Notes: generated by a model not told the origin, from the letters alone. Numbered from the stretch's first letter, positions 49,713 through 63,238 are shown. The stretch is 64,000 bases of DNA from Voacanga thouarsii (GCA_026120185.1 JANUWF010001491.1:3844001-3908000), one strand, 5' to 3'. Numbers and translations are program-made.

Positions 49713-51746
49713 TGAAGGTGATGACATTACAGAGGATGCAACCACGGATGAACAAAATGGAAGAAAAACATTAAACATGGCATGGCATCGGCATCGAGGC
49801 TTAAAACATGTACCTCTTGGAGCCTTAAAACTTGAAGATTGAAGAAGAATGGCTTGAAGCTAAAATCACAGATTTCTTCTCCTCCGTCCAGTGAAGTTTC
49901 CGGTTTCGGTTCTTTCACTTCTTCGGTGCAATCCTTAATGCTTGGCTTTTCAATTCTCAGAATATGACCATAGCCTAATCCAGTTGGTGAACATAGCAAG
50001 GGATAGAGAAGATGATCTGTTTTTTTTTTTTTTTTTCACAATTCTCGATTTTTCTTTGTAGACTTGGCTTCTTATGTAAAAACAAAAGCCAGTAGGAGAA
50101 AAGCCACGAGAAAGACAGAGAGCCAAAAGACTTCGGAAAAATATTTTTTCATTTTTTTCCTTTTCTTTTATTTTATTTTTCCACACAGAAAGCCAAGAGT
50201 CATGAATCAAAAAATAATTATTTAGAAAAAAATAATATTCCCGAAATGTATTATCCAAATATTATTAACAAAATAAATTTGGCTTCACCCTAAACTCTTC
50301 CGACTGCGTCCGAAAAAATCCTATGGTCTAGGCTATTGGGCCAAAATAATATTTATTATTTTTCTTGGACTTGGAAAGCCCAAAATAATAATCATTAATT
50401 ATTTTTCTTGGGATTAAATAAATAACCTAATAAATAATTAATGAACCCAAATGAACAAAAAATAATTAAACTTTAATTATTTATTTCTTGGGATTTAATT
50501 AAATAAATAACCCAATAAATAATTAAGTAATAATTATTTTTCTCTAATTTAAGTCCCGGTTAATTTTCTATTTATTCAAACTGGACTTAGGCCCTGAATA
50601 ATTAATTAACCTATTAAACTAGATAATCAATTTCTCTCCATTTATTTTATTCCAATCCAATAATAAATTAGACTTTATGAATAAAATAAAATAAAATAAA
50701 CTAAAATCCTCTTGAACTGAGACCAATTCCTCAACCCAAAATTAATTAGGACTTACGGGCTATTCCGAGAATAAAAAAAACACATCGCCTTGGCTACTAA
50801 AATGACCAAAATACCTCTACTATATAAATAGATGTATTTTGCATTTTAAATATTTCCTAATATCACCATAAGAAAATATTGACCCCAAGGACAATGCTGC
50901 ATTAGCAAAGTCTTCGACCTACAGGTGAAATGACTAAAATATTCCTCTACATATCGCCGTACATTTAGAGAGGAAGAAGTGTACTAACACCCCTCTAAAA
51001 GACATCTACCATCCTTAGGCTTCTAGTCCAATGATCCACGACTTCCTGGAGTGTTTTTGCTTTCCAAGGGAGCTACCCTACAGCAAACATCCAAGTCATG
51101 TGTTCCCAGGCCTGGATATTTAGATTATTCAGACAACCACAAGGGGCGATATAGTGTAGAAACTATCTTGTACAAGTCCATCTTAACTAACTAGTCACAC
51201 ATACGCAACATGCAAGTATATTGGCCGTACTATAGAACCTCAACTATAGCATATCAAAGTATATGCTCCCAGCTTCTCCAGACCACCAACTCATATTCAA
51301 GTCATAGAGTACTAGTCCACGCTGTAGCGGTAGTAGTCTAGGTTTTAACCATATAGTATTTTTAGAAACCACTACTACAGGTCCTGTTCTACGTATTCGA
51401 AATACGCTTCTATCATGAAATGAGTGGACTACCTATTGGCTAAAGGTAAGCCATTCTCCATTTGGAATCCATAATATAATAACCTAAACATGATGAGATT
51501 CTCATTCTCATCAATCGGTTAAGAACAAATGTTTATGTGTTTAAATAACCCATGATCTATACCTTACTGTGAAAGACCTCCATTCACATGGATCACTTAT
51601 TTAAACACAATGGGTCTGTTTCAAACGAAAATGTACACAAATAAAGAAAATTATTTCACAAACGATGTCCGACAAATAAATTCTTTTATTAAAAAATATT
51701 CGATATTTTCACCAGAAAACTAGTCTAAGAGGGCATATTCCCAACA
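49713..51746 (-). repeat. 3' LTR of Copia element E
   Basis: On the + strand it runs TGAAGGTGATGACATTAC ... TATTCCCAACA. The adjoining polypurine tract is degenerate (ATCTCGCACTTGAAC). It matches 61203-63238 closely throughout. Confidence 0.9.
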
Positions 51747-53221
51747 ATCTCGCACTTGAACTCCAAGACTAGTTAAGTCCATAGGTGCCTACCCCAATGG
51801 CATCTAAGTGTTTCTTGAAGACCCTCTTAGCCAAAAGCTTGGTGAATAGATCTGCTAGATTGTTATTAGAGGTAATCTGTACCACCACGACTTCCCATCT
51901 CTGGATGAAATCCCGGACCAGGTGATACTACCTCACTATGCACTTTCCCTCCTTGTGGTTCCAAGGTTCCTTTGAGGTACTTGAAAATATGCTTTACAGC
52001 TTGCCAATGAACCTCCCCAGGGTTTGATTGATATCTACTAACTAAGCCTACGGCGAAGCAGATATCTGGCCTAGTGCACAGCATGGCGTACATGAGACTT
52101 CCCACAGCCGAAACGTAGGGAATCCTACTCATTCTGTCCTTCTCTTCTTGAGACTTAGGATAGTCCCTTGAAGAAAGAAACCACCCATGTCTACAAGGGA
52201 TTAAAGCTCCCTTGCATAAGTCCATGCTGTACTTAGACAATATCTTGTCAATGTATGTGACTTGGGATAATCCTAACATTCTCTGCTTCCTAATTCTAAG
52301 AAGTCTAATCCCGAGAATGTAGTTGGCTTCTCCCAAGTCATTCATACTGAATTAACTAGATAGCTAAACCTTTGAAGATGACAATGACCCTACATCATTT
52401 CCAATGAGTAGAATGTCATCAATATATAAGACAAGAAAAAGTACATTAAACCCCTTAAGTTTCTTGTACATGCATGGTTCATCATTGTTTTGAATAAAAC
52501 CATAAGATTTTACAGCCTCATTAAAAGGAATGTTCCACGCTCTCGATGCTTGCTTAAGTCCATAAATGGACTTTTTAAGCTTGCAAACCACATGTTCTTG
52601 GCCATCAATAATAAAACCTTCCGGTTGGGACATATAGATGTCTTTGCTAAGATGGCCATTTAAAAATGCTGTCTTGACATCCATTTGCCATATTTTGTAG
52701 TCATAGTGACATGCGATGGCAAGAAGGATACAGATGGATCTAAGCATGGCCACAGTAGAAAATGTTTCTTCATAATCGATCCCTTCTTTTTGAGTATATC
52801 CTTTTGCCACAAGCCTAGCTTTGAAGGTTTCCACCTTCCCATCCGCTCCCCTCTTCCTCTTGTATACCTACTTACACCCAATGGGTTTTATCCCTACAGG
52901 TAAAGCTACAAGATCCCAAACTTGATTGAAGTACATAGACTCAATCTCGGCTTTCATTGCTTCATGCCACAGATTTGCATCGGCATCAGCAATTGCCTCA
53001 TCGTATCTAGTGGGGTCTTGTTCCTGATAATCAAAGACCAGTTCAAAAGCTTCTCCATACCATCTATCTGGAACCCTAAACATTCTCCTAATGCGACGAG
53101 GCACCAATTGTACAGGCTCTTAAGGCTATGCTTCTTCTTGTTCCACAATCGGGTCAGAAGAAGTTACTTCCGAAGATAACTTCTCCTCGAGTTCCAACCT
53201 AGTTGAACCTTTTGTGGACGT

Positions 53222-53226
53222 GCTTT
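53222..53226. repeat. Target duplication of the second solo LTR, left copy
   Basis: GCTTT, against ACTTT at 57321-57325 (4 of 5). Joining the flanks restores GTGCTTTGATCATCC, which other Copia copies have uninterrupted. Confidence 0.75.
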
Positions 53227-53479
53227 TGTGAAACCCCAGTCAAAACCAACCTTAGAATAAGGGGGTTGGGGGTGCATATCATATTTCATTGCATGTTTAA
53301 ATATATTTTTATATGATTTTATGTGCATTAAATTTGTATTTTATAGTCTAGAGGGCTTGACTATGACTATTGAGTGAGAAGGGCAAAATGGTAATTTTTA
53401 CTTGAGGTGGAAAAAGGGAGATAGCTTGAGGATTGAATAGGAAAATATTTTTAGAGGGAAAATAAGAGCAAAAGTTGTT

Positions 53480-53540
53480 GTGATTTAGTGGTTAGAGCCT
53501 TAGAATTAATTCTTGAGGTCTTGGGTTCAAATTCCATCAT
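53480..53540 (+). other. tRNA-like segment (A-box and B-box candidates) inside the solo LTR
   Basis: GATTTAGTGGTTAGAGCC (about 53482-53499) resembles an internal A box, and GGGTTCAAATTCC (53523-53535) matches the B-box form GGTTCNANNCC. The spacing is close to that in a tRNA gene. The acceptor stem does not pair convincingly, so I do not call a tRNA gene. Confidence 0.5.
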
Positions 53541-54891
53541 AGGAGTTTTTTGCTTGGTTAAATTTTATTTTTGCTTGGGAAGTAATATTTTTGGACCTAT
53601 GAGCTTGGAGTAGGGTAGAAATTTTGTCCTAAGAGAGACATGATAGGAGTATCCTCATCCTACTCTTTTGCCTACACAAAATTCCTAAGGGGAATTCATT
53701 TCCTCTTGATCCTTAATTTCTCCTATTTCTCAACTTATTAGTTTGCTCAATTTGTTCAAGCCAATTTTATTCTAGAAAAATTCCAGAAACGTGTTGTGGC
53801 TTTGAAGGTTCAAAATGTCTTAGTAAGAGACATCTTATGGACCAAAACCATGGAAGAGGGGGAAAGGATTTCAAGTGAATTAAATTCCTTAGTGAACTTT
53901 CTAAAAACTTTACTCTAGCTAAGTTCATTTTTCTTCATGCATGGAACTGAAATTTTTCCCAGCTTTGTGTGCCTTCAAGGTGTCAAAATTCTTAGCCATT
54001 ATTCCCTCCCGAATGCTGCCAGAAAATGGCCCTTTTGATCAGCTTAGAACTTGGATTTTTCTGGCCATTTTCAGACTGCACAAAAACTGTGCAAAACCAG
54101 GAAAATTCCCGGGCAAATTCATAGCTTAGGAGGTCCGAAACCAAGTTGTTTTCTTCCAATTTTTGTTCAGCATCTTAGCCACGTTTTTCCTCCATGAAGA
54201 AGGCTGGTAACTAGCCTTGAAAAGCCCTGAAATTCCTCTTCAAACTCCCTGCAAGTTGACTGGAAAAAGGTAGTCGAAAAACTGCCGAGAAAATTCCAGC
54301 AAGCAGTGAAATCCTGTGCAGAATTTTCCAGCCTTGGTTCCTAATTCATCCCTAGCCAAAACTCCATCCTTCTTCTGCACAAATCATCCTTAAACCTTCA
54401 GTAACTAAAATCCATTATCCTCCTCAAGCTTTTGCACGAAAATCCAGTCATGGCTACCTAAAAGATTTCCAAAAAAATTCTACAAACATGATCTGATTTG
54501 GATACCAAAATTTCAGCCACCATAATTTAACAACTTTCCATAAAATATACCTCAAACAACCAGACCTTCCCTTCACCATTACACTCAGTATTTTCGGCCA
54601 CCTTTAGCCTCCCTCAACCAGCATTCAACTAGCCGAAACACTACCAGCAATTCGGCCATGGCAGACTTCCAAAAGCTCTCCCATGATCAAAGATATTCCT
54701 GAATATTTAGTTTCCAAATTTGCTTCCCAAGAATATTCTTCAAGGATTTCAACAACTAGCCTTTCCTTTTCCCTTCCAAACCAGAAATTTTGTAAGGCTT
54801 AAGAACACCTTTAAGGTTGGTTTTTTCTAACAACTTCATCTTCTCCAATCTTGATCTCTAATGAATATATATGCGAATAAACATGCTAATG

Positions 54892-54898
54892 GTCTCTC

Positions 54899-54936
<38 letters not shown>
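54892..54936. repeat. CT microsatellite
   Basis: CT dinucleotides with two interruptions, within the second solo LTR. Confidence 0.95.
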
Positions 54937-54938
<2 letters not shown>

Positions 54939-56737
54939 GGCCGAATCTCTCTCCTCTTGGCCGGATGGCTTCTTCTCCAATGGCCATGCTTTCTCCACCT
55001 TCCTTGGACGGATTTAGTCATCTAGGGATTGACAACCATTCGAAACTCCTTCAAGATATTCAGCAAACAAGTAAGCCTTTTTAACCCTTCTTTTAAATTC
55101 TAGATTCATGTCTCTAGGATGATGTTGATAGAAGGTGGATTGTGGATAGGGTTTGAGTATATATTGTTGAGGTTGAAGCATGAATGTATGTATGAATATG
55201 AAGGAGATGAGATTTATGCATGGATGGATTATCTTGGTTGATTGTATGATTATTTGAGGTTTAATGCATGTCTCCATATCATAGGTAGTATTTGTGATGA
55301 AGTATGCTAGAGATTATGTCACCTTTGGTGAATAGGATTTATATTCATGTTGGATTATTGAAGCCATGATCATATTTATGCTAGTAGGGGTTAGATCATG
55401 TCTTGATAAATTTAGATCTATGCTTATATGCATGATTTGGATGATTTGATGAATTGAAGGATTGTATATGTTCATGATTGTGGTTAGCCATAGAAGTATG
55501 ATCATGATCTAGTTGTCCTTAAGCTAATTTTTATTTCATGCATAAAATATTTCATAATATGATTTTGCTAGTAATTTCGAAAAAAACCCTAGGAGGGGTA
55601 GATTTGGATTATTATATATAATAAGGATATTTTAGTCAAATAAATAATAGCTTTTTCTAGAAATATAAAAAATATATATATATAGATATTATATATAAAA
55701 TAATGAAATCAACTAAAACCTTTTATGGAAATAATCATAATTAGTAAAATATTTATTACTAAAAATTTAATTATTATCTTTAATCAAAACTCAATAAGAA
55801 TTTATTTATTATTTTTCAAGCATGACTCATTAAATTTATTTTCAACTAATTGTAGTTATCAATTATTTTCTAACAACTAAATTATTAATAAATCATTATT
55901 TTATCTAATACCACATAGGATTCTTTATCAAGTAAACTCTAAATTTTTCTTAGCAAGATTTAAGCCATCAACTTATTAGTACTTGCTTCGCAAAACATTA
56001 ATTATTTTAAATATTAAATTAGGTTTAGCTTATAAACCTATTTATTTATTGTTTGGCCTTAAAGCTTGGGATACTTGGATCATGGTGGTAGTGAGTTGAG
56101 TTATTTTAAATTGAGAAAGTGGATTTTGGCTTGAGTTTGATTATGGTTTATATTTGTCCATGCGGGGTTAGGTCAGTTGTTGGAGACCTTTTATTGTGAG
56201 CAAGGATCAAGTAAGCTCCTCGCATAAAACCTGATTGATGAAACATGTTTATTATGGCAAGCTAAATGTAGAGTGCATGGACACTCAGTTTTGCAAGGGC
56301 AATTGAGGATTAACTTCTTTCCTATTTCAGACAAACAACTTACTTGAAAATTAATAAGTAGATTTACTCAATCTCAAAACTCTTTCCAAAATTGATTTTG
56401 ATAAAGACTTTGGGAACCCTTAATTGCCATTTTCATGTGGAACAGTATTTTGTTCATTTTATCCTAAGTGGGAAATGTTATTGAGTACTCAAAAAGGGTG
56501 GACTACTAGGGCTAGTCTTTGAGGGGTTAGGGTAAGTCTCTCAGTAGGTGGCCACCTTTGAGGGGTGAGTCCTTCTTCGATAGGACGTTAGTCCAGTAGG
56601 TCGTGCCGGTCCGAGCTAGCAGTGTTCTCTTTCAGTCAAGTGACTGTGTGTTGTTGGAATGGACACCCGGTTGTTGTTTGGGTATAGAGAAGGAGGAGTA
56701 TCTTGCCCAATAGGCCGATCACCTACCTCTGTTAGTC

Positions 56738-56792
56738 TGCACAAAGTGTGGCATTCTGACCGGCGGTATGCACAAAGTGTGGCATGCTGACC
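56738..56792. repeat. Two-copy direct repeat in the solo LTR
   Basis: TGCACAAAGTGTGGCATTCT and TGCACAAAGTGTGGCATGCT, each followed by GACC, are spaced 31 bp apart. Confidence 0.85.
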
Positions 56793-59427
56793 ATACGGTT
56801 ATGGGGTCCAACGTGTGGTAACCTATGATCATTTCTTTTGAGTGGTTGATTTTATTGATTATTTATGGTTGGAAAAGCCAAAACACCACTCTTACTTTTG
56901 ACTAATGTTTATTGCTTGTCAGTGATCTCTTATAAAGAATTTTATACTTTGCATTCACGAACTGTTTTCTCCCTACACTTAAACACACACGGACTTACTG
57001 AGATTTCTGTCTCACCACCATTTTTACCATGATTTCAGGTTGATCCTGCTGTAGGGATGAGTTGCTAGATATTGCCTGCTTTGGAAGATTTTCTGATAAT
57101 TTATTTTGTGTAATGTTTTGGGGAGATGAGAGTGGATAAATTTTATTATGGATTTGTTGTTGGTATTCTTGGATTTATTTTTGGGATGTAATAAATTTTT
57201 AAGTTCAAGTATCATTTTTATTCCGCTATTGTATTTGTGTAACCTAGTTATAAAGACCCCTTATCCTTTTGACGGGGCGACATCCCCGGCCTTGGCGGGC
57301 CTAGGTAGCGGGGTGTTACAACTTTGATCATCCTCTAAGTATCTAGCATTTGTACTAACCAGTACTTTCTTCTCCTTAGGATGATAAAGGTAACCACCCT
57401 TTGTTCCTTTTGGATACCTAATAAAATAGCGTAATTCTGATCTTGGTTCCAATTTATCTCCCTTGATCAGTACATAAGCTGGATAACTCCATATCCTGAG
57501 ATGATTCAGACTTGGCTTACACCCAGTCTACATCTCATAGGGAGTCCTAGGTATTGACTTGGAAGGCACCAAGTTCAGAATGTATGCCGCTGTTTCCAGG
57601 GCATATCCCCAAAAAGATACTGGAAGAGTAGCATGAGACATCATGCTTCTGACTATTTCCATCAATGTTCTGTTCCTTCTCTTAGCTACTCCGTTCTTCT
57701 GGGGTGTCCCCGATGCAAAGAGCTGGGATACTATCTTATGATGTACCATGTAGTCCTTGAATTCACCTAGGAGGTACTATCCACCACGATTCGATCGTAA
57801 GGTTTTGATTAATTTATCTGTCTAACATTCCACTTCAGCCTTAAATTCATTGAATTTATCAAAAGAGTCAGACTTGCGTCTCATCAGATAAATATAACCA
57901 AACATTGTACAATCATCTGTGAAAGTGATGAAGTACTCAAAACCTCCTCTAGCTGGTGTAGACAAGGAACTACACACATCAGTGTGAACAAGGCTCAGTA
58001 CCTTCTTGGCTCTATCCGCCTTTAGGATAAAAGGCTTTTTGGTCATCTTTCCCATTAGGCAGGATTCATACTGAAGCCAATTTTCCAATCTCAATGAGTC
58101 CAAAGGCCCATCATAGATTAGCCTCTGAATCCTGGTTGAGTTGATATGACCCAACCTCAGATGCCAAAGATATGAGTCATTAACATTGGTCTTTCTCTTC
58201 TTAGTTAAAGGTTCAGATTGAGCGTTATTTGATTGATTGTTAATAGGGTTTAAATAGAATAGATTTCCATACATGTGCCCAGTACATAATATTTCTCCAT
58301 CTCTACTGATAGAATACCAGAATGGAAAGATACAGAATATCCTTGATTTATTAGTTTTGCGACTGAAATCAAATTCTGATGAAAACCAAGTACATATAAA
58401 ATATCTATTAAAACCACTTTTTTTTTTTTTTTTTACAATAAAAAACAAGATCCAACTCTCCTACTGCAAGGGCCCAGACTTGTGCTCTATTTCCCACGCA
58501 TAATCTATGTTCGCCCTTCTGGAGTCTACTTATTTTTTTAAACCCCTCAAGAAGTTACAGATATGATCAGTGGCTCCTGAATCAATAATCTAAGTGAAAG
58601 TTGATCCAACCATTGATATAGACTCTAGATAGAAAACATTACCAGTGGGGTTTTTCTAGGCTTGAAGATCTGGACACTCATTTTCCCAGTGTCCCTTCTT
58701 CCTATATTTGAAGCACTTGCCCTTAGGTTTATCTTTAGACTGGGTCTTGGGTTGGGCTAATGCGTTTCCCTTCTTCCTGTTGAACTTTCTGGGCTTGGAC
58801 CTAATTCTTGAGGGAGAAGCCTTAGCAATCATGGCCATTGAATGTGGCTTCATGACCTTCTCTGTCATCTGAAGTTCCTTTATCAACTCAGTCAAACTCA
58901 TATTTAACTTGTTCATATTGTAATTTAGTTTGAAACTGAGTAAAGGAACCCGGTAGAGATTCGAGATCATGTCCACTTGACTCTCGGGGTCAATGATAGC
59001 CCCTAAGATTTCTGCCTTCTCAAAACCAGCAATCATCTTGAGCATATGCTCCCATCTTAGTGTTTATTATAGTTCAAAGAGCCTTTTGCCTTGTAGGCCG
59101 ACTCTTATCTGTGAACATAGTGGCCAATGAATGACTAATATCATACGTAGAAGCCATGTGCTCGTATTTAGATAGGAGCACATTAGACATGGAGGCTAGC
59201 ATATAGCAACGTGCCATTTCATTAGCCTTCTTCCATGCCTTTTCAGCCTCTCGCTCTTCGTCGGTGGAACCTTCCCTGATTTCAGGGCGGGTTTTGTAAA
59301 AGACATACTTATACTCCTTGGCTATGAGTATTATGTCCAGGTTCCTCTTCTAGTCCACATAGTTTGGTCTCGTTAACTTATTCTCACGGAGAATAATGGC
59401 CAAAGGACTAAAAGAACCTCCCACCAT

Positions 59428-61188
59428 TTCTGAAAGATCGAAAAATAAAAAAAAGGATTTAGTTTGTGAAAATAAATTTGTGCACTGAAATTAATTTGGC
59501 TCTTAGGAAAACTGACATAGCTTCTTTGGAAGATTAACAGTTCCCTAAGCTAAGTGTAATAACCACCACAAATTAATTTCCCTTCTAGGTAATGATCTAG
59601 AGGATAACTCCATCGTGGGATGGCTGTTTCCTCTTATTTCCTATGGACATTCATCGCATTATAACCTCCAACGTGGGCTGACCAATTATAGTACGTGTCC
59701 CAGGTTATCAATTACATCCTTCCATTAGATCTAGATCCTTGTGGTATCCCCATCCTATATGGGTTCACTCCCAGGGTGACGCGAGGGGACCCACGATCTC
59801 TAATGAGGATCGTGATGGAAGTCGTGGGGCCGTTGGAACCCCTCTCCCACTTAGTCTTTTAAAATAAAGTTTTTTGAAAAAAATATCCTTTTGAAATTTC
59901 CATTAAGTTTTCCTTTAACTTAAAAATAAAATATCCAAGTCCATTAAAATCTCTATGTCAAGGATTATATCCTTTGAGAGATTTTTCCATAGACTAATTT
60001 CATTTAAGTTAAAACTTAATGATTTCAAAAAATTTTCCAATTAAAACTTTTCTCGAGACTTTGGTTTCAATTTTGTTTAACAAAATAATTTTTCTTATGC
60101 AAAATAAAATAAAATAAAATGGCTTTCTATTTTAACTTACAAAAATATCTAAACCCAATATATTTTCTATGTCAAGGATTAAATCCTTTGAGAAAATATC
60201 AAAGGATTAATTTTTGTTCAAGTTAAAATAAACATTTAATTTTTAAAGGAAAAATATTTTCCTTGTATAAATATTCCCAAATACTTTGGTCTTTGAGAAA
60301 CCGCGCACATAGGGTCACAAAATAAATAGCATGCCAGAAAACAGTAAACGTTTTCATGCTTTTCTATTTTAAAACCTAAGTGCCCAAATAATAGAATTAA
60401 ACACATTAATTAATTAATGATATTGTTTAATCCTAAAATTCTTTACTAATATTTTTCATGCAAATATATTCCAAGAACATAAACTATTGCAAAAATATTA
60501 ACTTCGCCTGGTATAGGACCCAAATTAAAAAAAAAAAATTGGCTGGTGGTCCACGTGCACCGGATGCATCGGATCCGCGCCCAGTAGCACAACGGTCCAC
60601 CGAGCGCTCGGAGCACTAGCCGCATTGGATCGCCTGCAGCTTCAAGCCGCGAACCGCGATCTGCACCCACTTCTCCTCTGCTGCTGACCCGCACGACGAC
60701 CCGCGTGTTTATCCGTTTCCGCCGCTCGGTGCACCGCTGACCCGCGTGCATGAATTGCAATTCAATTGCAAAATTCGGCTTCAATTTCTAGCATCAAGCC
60801 TGCTCTAGCTGCTCCAAGCAACACGGCTCGTGACACAGAAAAGGCAGTGGCTCGGCTCCACTTCGCGGCTTACGAATAGTGTTCTTCTTCTCCGAGAGTT
60901 TTCGGTGTTCTGTTTCTTCGTTTTCTTCTTCAGATCATTCCCTTTGGCTTTTTTGGACATTTTACATTACAAAAACTCATCCAAACCAAAACAACAACTG
61001 CCTATACCCATTTAAATTGGGTTTACACGATCCAAACTCCAAAACCAAATTTTTACAGAATGCTCTGTGAAGATTACAGACACTCCATCCCATACCATAA
61101 ACAGCGAATGATCACATATTTAAGCTCCAAACAATATTCTTTTCCATTTTTATTAACTAACATGCTCCCTAAGTCAATCAAATTCATT
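59428..61188 (-). other. Long 5' leader of element E
   Basis: Collinear with the AB leaders on the opposite strand. It has the polypyrimidine-AG immediately before gag (AG at 59430-59431), the hairpin-prone block at about 59770-59830, and a GC-rich block at about 60540-60870 with repeated GACCCGCGTG words. The donor-like site is GTAATG (60965-60970) where AB has GTAAGT. The proteins read from it are not conserved. Confidence 0.7.
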
Positions 61189-61200
61189 GCTCTGATACCA
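61189..61200 (-). promoter_or_regulatory. Primer-binding site of element E
   Basis: The + strand GCTCTGATACCA is TGGTATCAGAGC on the minus strand, complementary to initiator tRNA-Met and two bases from the 5' LTR. Confidence 0.9.
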
Positions 61201-61202
61201 CT

Positions 61203-63238
61203 TGAAGGTGATGACATTACAGAGTATGCAACCCCGGATGAACAAAATGGAAGAAAAACATTAAACATGGCATGGCAGCAGCATGGAGGCTTAAAACACA
61301 TACCTCTTGGAGCCTTAAAACTTGAAGATTGAAAAAGAATGGCTTGAAGCTAAAATCACAGCTTCCTTCTCCTCCGTCTAGTGAAGCTTCCGGTTCCGGT
61401 TCTTTCACTTCTCCGGTACAATCCTTAATGCTTGGTTTTTTAATTCTCAGAATATGACCACAACCTAATCCAGTTGGTGAACACAGCAAGGGATAGAGAA
61501 GATGATCTGTTTTTGTTTTTCACAGTTCTTGGTTTTTCTTTGCAGACTTGGCTTCTTATGTAAAAACAAAAGCCAAAGAAGAAAACCAAAAGCCAGTAGG
61601 AGAAAAGCCACGAGAAAGACAGAGAGCCAAAAGACTTCGAAAAAATATTTTTTCATCTTTTTCCTTTTCTTTTATTTTATTTTTCCACATAGAAAGCCAA
61701 GAGTCATGAATCCAAAAATAATTATTTTGATAAAAATAATATTCCCGGAATTTATTATCCGAATATTATTAACAAAATAAATTTGGCATCACCCTAAACT
61801 CTTTCGAACTGCGTCCGGAAAAATCCTATGGTCCAGGCTATTGGGCCAAAATAATATTTATTATTTTTCTTGGACTCAAAAAGCCCAAAATAATAACCAT
61901 TAATTATTTTTCTTGGGATTAAATAAATAATCCAATAAATAATTAATGAACCCAAATGAACAAAAAATAATTAAACTTTAATTATTTATTCTTGGGATTT
62001 AATTAAATAAATAACCCAATAAATAATTAAATAATAATTATTTTTCTCTAGTTTAAGTCTCGGTTAATTTTCTATTTATTCAAACTGGACCTAGGCCCTG
62101 AATAATTAATTAATCCATTAAACCAGATAATCAATTTCTCTCCATTTATTTTATTCCAGTCTAATAATAAATTAGACTTCTTGAATAAAATAAAACTCTT
62201 TCAACTGAGATCATTTTCTCAACCCAAAAATTAATTAGGACTTACGGGCTATTCTGAGGATAAAAAAAAAAAAAAACACATCGCCTTAGCTACTAAAATG
62301 ACCAAAATACCCCTACTATATAAATAGATGTATTTTGCATTTTAGATATTTCCTAATATCACCATAAGGAAATATTGACCCCAAGGACAATGCTGTATTA
62401 GCAAAGTCTTCGACCTACAGGTGAAATGACTAAAATACCCCTCTACATATCGTTGTACATTTAGAGAGGAAGAAGCGTACTAACACCCCTCTAAGAGACA
62501 TCTACCATCCTTAGGCTTCTAGTCCAATGATCCACGACTTCCTGGAGTGTTTCCGTTTTCCAAGGGAGTTGCCCTAAAACAAACATCCAAGTCATGTTTC
62601 CTAGGCCTGGATATTTAGATCATTCAGACAACCATAAGGGGCGATATAGTGTAGAAACTATCTTGTACAAGTTTGTCTTAACTAACTAGTCACACATACC
62701 CAACATGCAAGTATATTGGCCCTACTATAGAACCTCAACTATAGCATATCAAAGTATATACTCCCAGCTCCACCAGACCACCAACTCATACTCAAGTCAT
62801 AGAGTACTAGTCCATGCTGTAGCGGTAGTAGTTTAGATTTTAACCACATAGTACTTTTAAAAACCACTACTACAGGTCCTATTCTACATATTCGAAATAC
62901 GCTTATGTCATGAAGTGAGTGGACTACCCACTGGCTAAAGGTAAGCTATTCCCCATTTGGAATCCATAATATAATAACCTAAACATGATGAGATTCCCAT
63001 TCTTATCAATCGGTTAAGAACAAATGTTTATGTGTTTAAATAATCCATGATCCATACTTTACTATGAAAGACCTCCATTCACATGGATCACTTATTTAAA
63101 CACAATGGGTCTATTCCAAACGAAAATGTACACAAATAAAGAAAATTATTTCACAAATGATGTCCAACAAATAAATTCTTTTATTAAAAAATATTCGATA
63201 TTTTCACCAGAAAACTAGTCTAAGAAGGCATATTCGCA
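61203..63238 (-). repeat. 5' LTR of Copia element E
   Basis: TGAAGGTGATGACATTAC ... GGCATATTCGCA on the + strand, 2036 bp. It is followed not by a polypurine tract but by integrase sequence of element D, which shows that E is inserted there. Confidence 0.9.

Larger units (their letters stand above)
53227..57320. mobile_element. Second solo LTR (about 4.1 kb), inserted in Copia element E
   Basis: The ends are TGTGAAACCCC and GGGGTGTTACA, near-complementary as in many plant Gypsy LTRs. A 4/5-matching duplication flanks it, and the Copia linker sequence is continuous across it. It has no gag, pol, primer-binding site or partner LTR and only short ORFs. Internal features are a tRNA-like A/B box pair, a CT microsatellite and a 31-bp-spaced duplication. 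It is probably from a long-LTR Ty3/Gypsy (Tekay/Del-like) family; whether it is the same family as 2501-6519 is not clear by eye. Confidence 0.82.
51769..59427 (-). pseudogene. Copia gag-pol E, split by a solo LTR
   Basis: Gag starts at 59427 (MVGG), with a TAG at codon 26 (59350-59352). The gag zinc knuckle is damaged: CFKYRKKGHWENEC at about 58690 has Tyr for the second Cys. Protease and integrase follow (58448-57822, HLRLGHINST, FTDDCTMFGYIYLM; 57749-57528, AKRRNRTLMEIV; 57452-57326, GYPKGTKGGYLYHPKE). After the interruption come the linker and RT (53107-52364, IDDILLIGND for the catalytic box, where Tyr-Val is Tyr-Ile) and the connection region. About 330 bp of RNase H are deleted near 51973, joining LKGT directly to sequence near the C-terminus. 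Several frameshifts and stops. Not functional. Confidence 0.9.
49713..63238 (-). mobile_element. Copia element E with both LTRs, interrupted by a solo LTR
   Basis: LTRs at 49713-51746 and 61203-63238 are collinear, of equal length (2034 and 2036 bp) and share the same private 500-bp end. Between them lie a primer-binding site, leader, gag and pol on the minus strand. Removing the 4.1-kb solo LTR and its duplication leaves about 9.4 kb, the expected size of this family. E sits in the integrase of D. I could not find a convincing 5-bp duplication (CTATT against ATACA), so the flanks have either mutated or recombined. Confidence 0.87.

Noticed and set aside
53480..53540. Functional tRNA gene
   Set aside because: A- and B-box-like words are present, but I could not pair an acceptor stem or assign an anticodon loop confidently. 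It is kept only as a finding.
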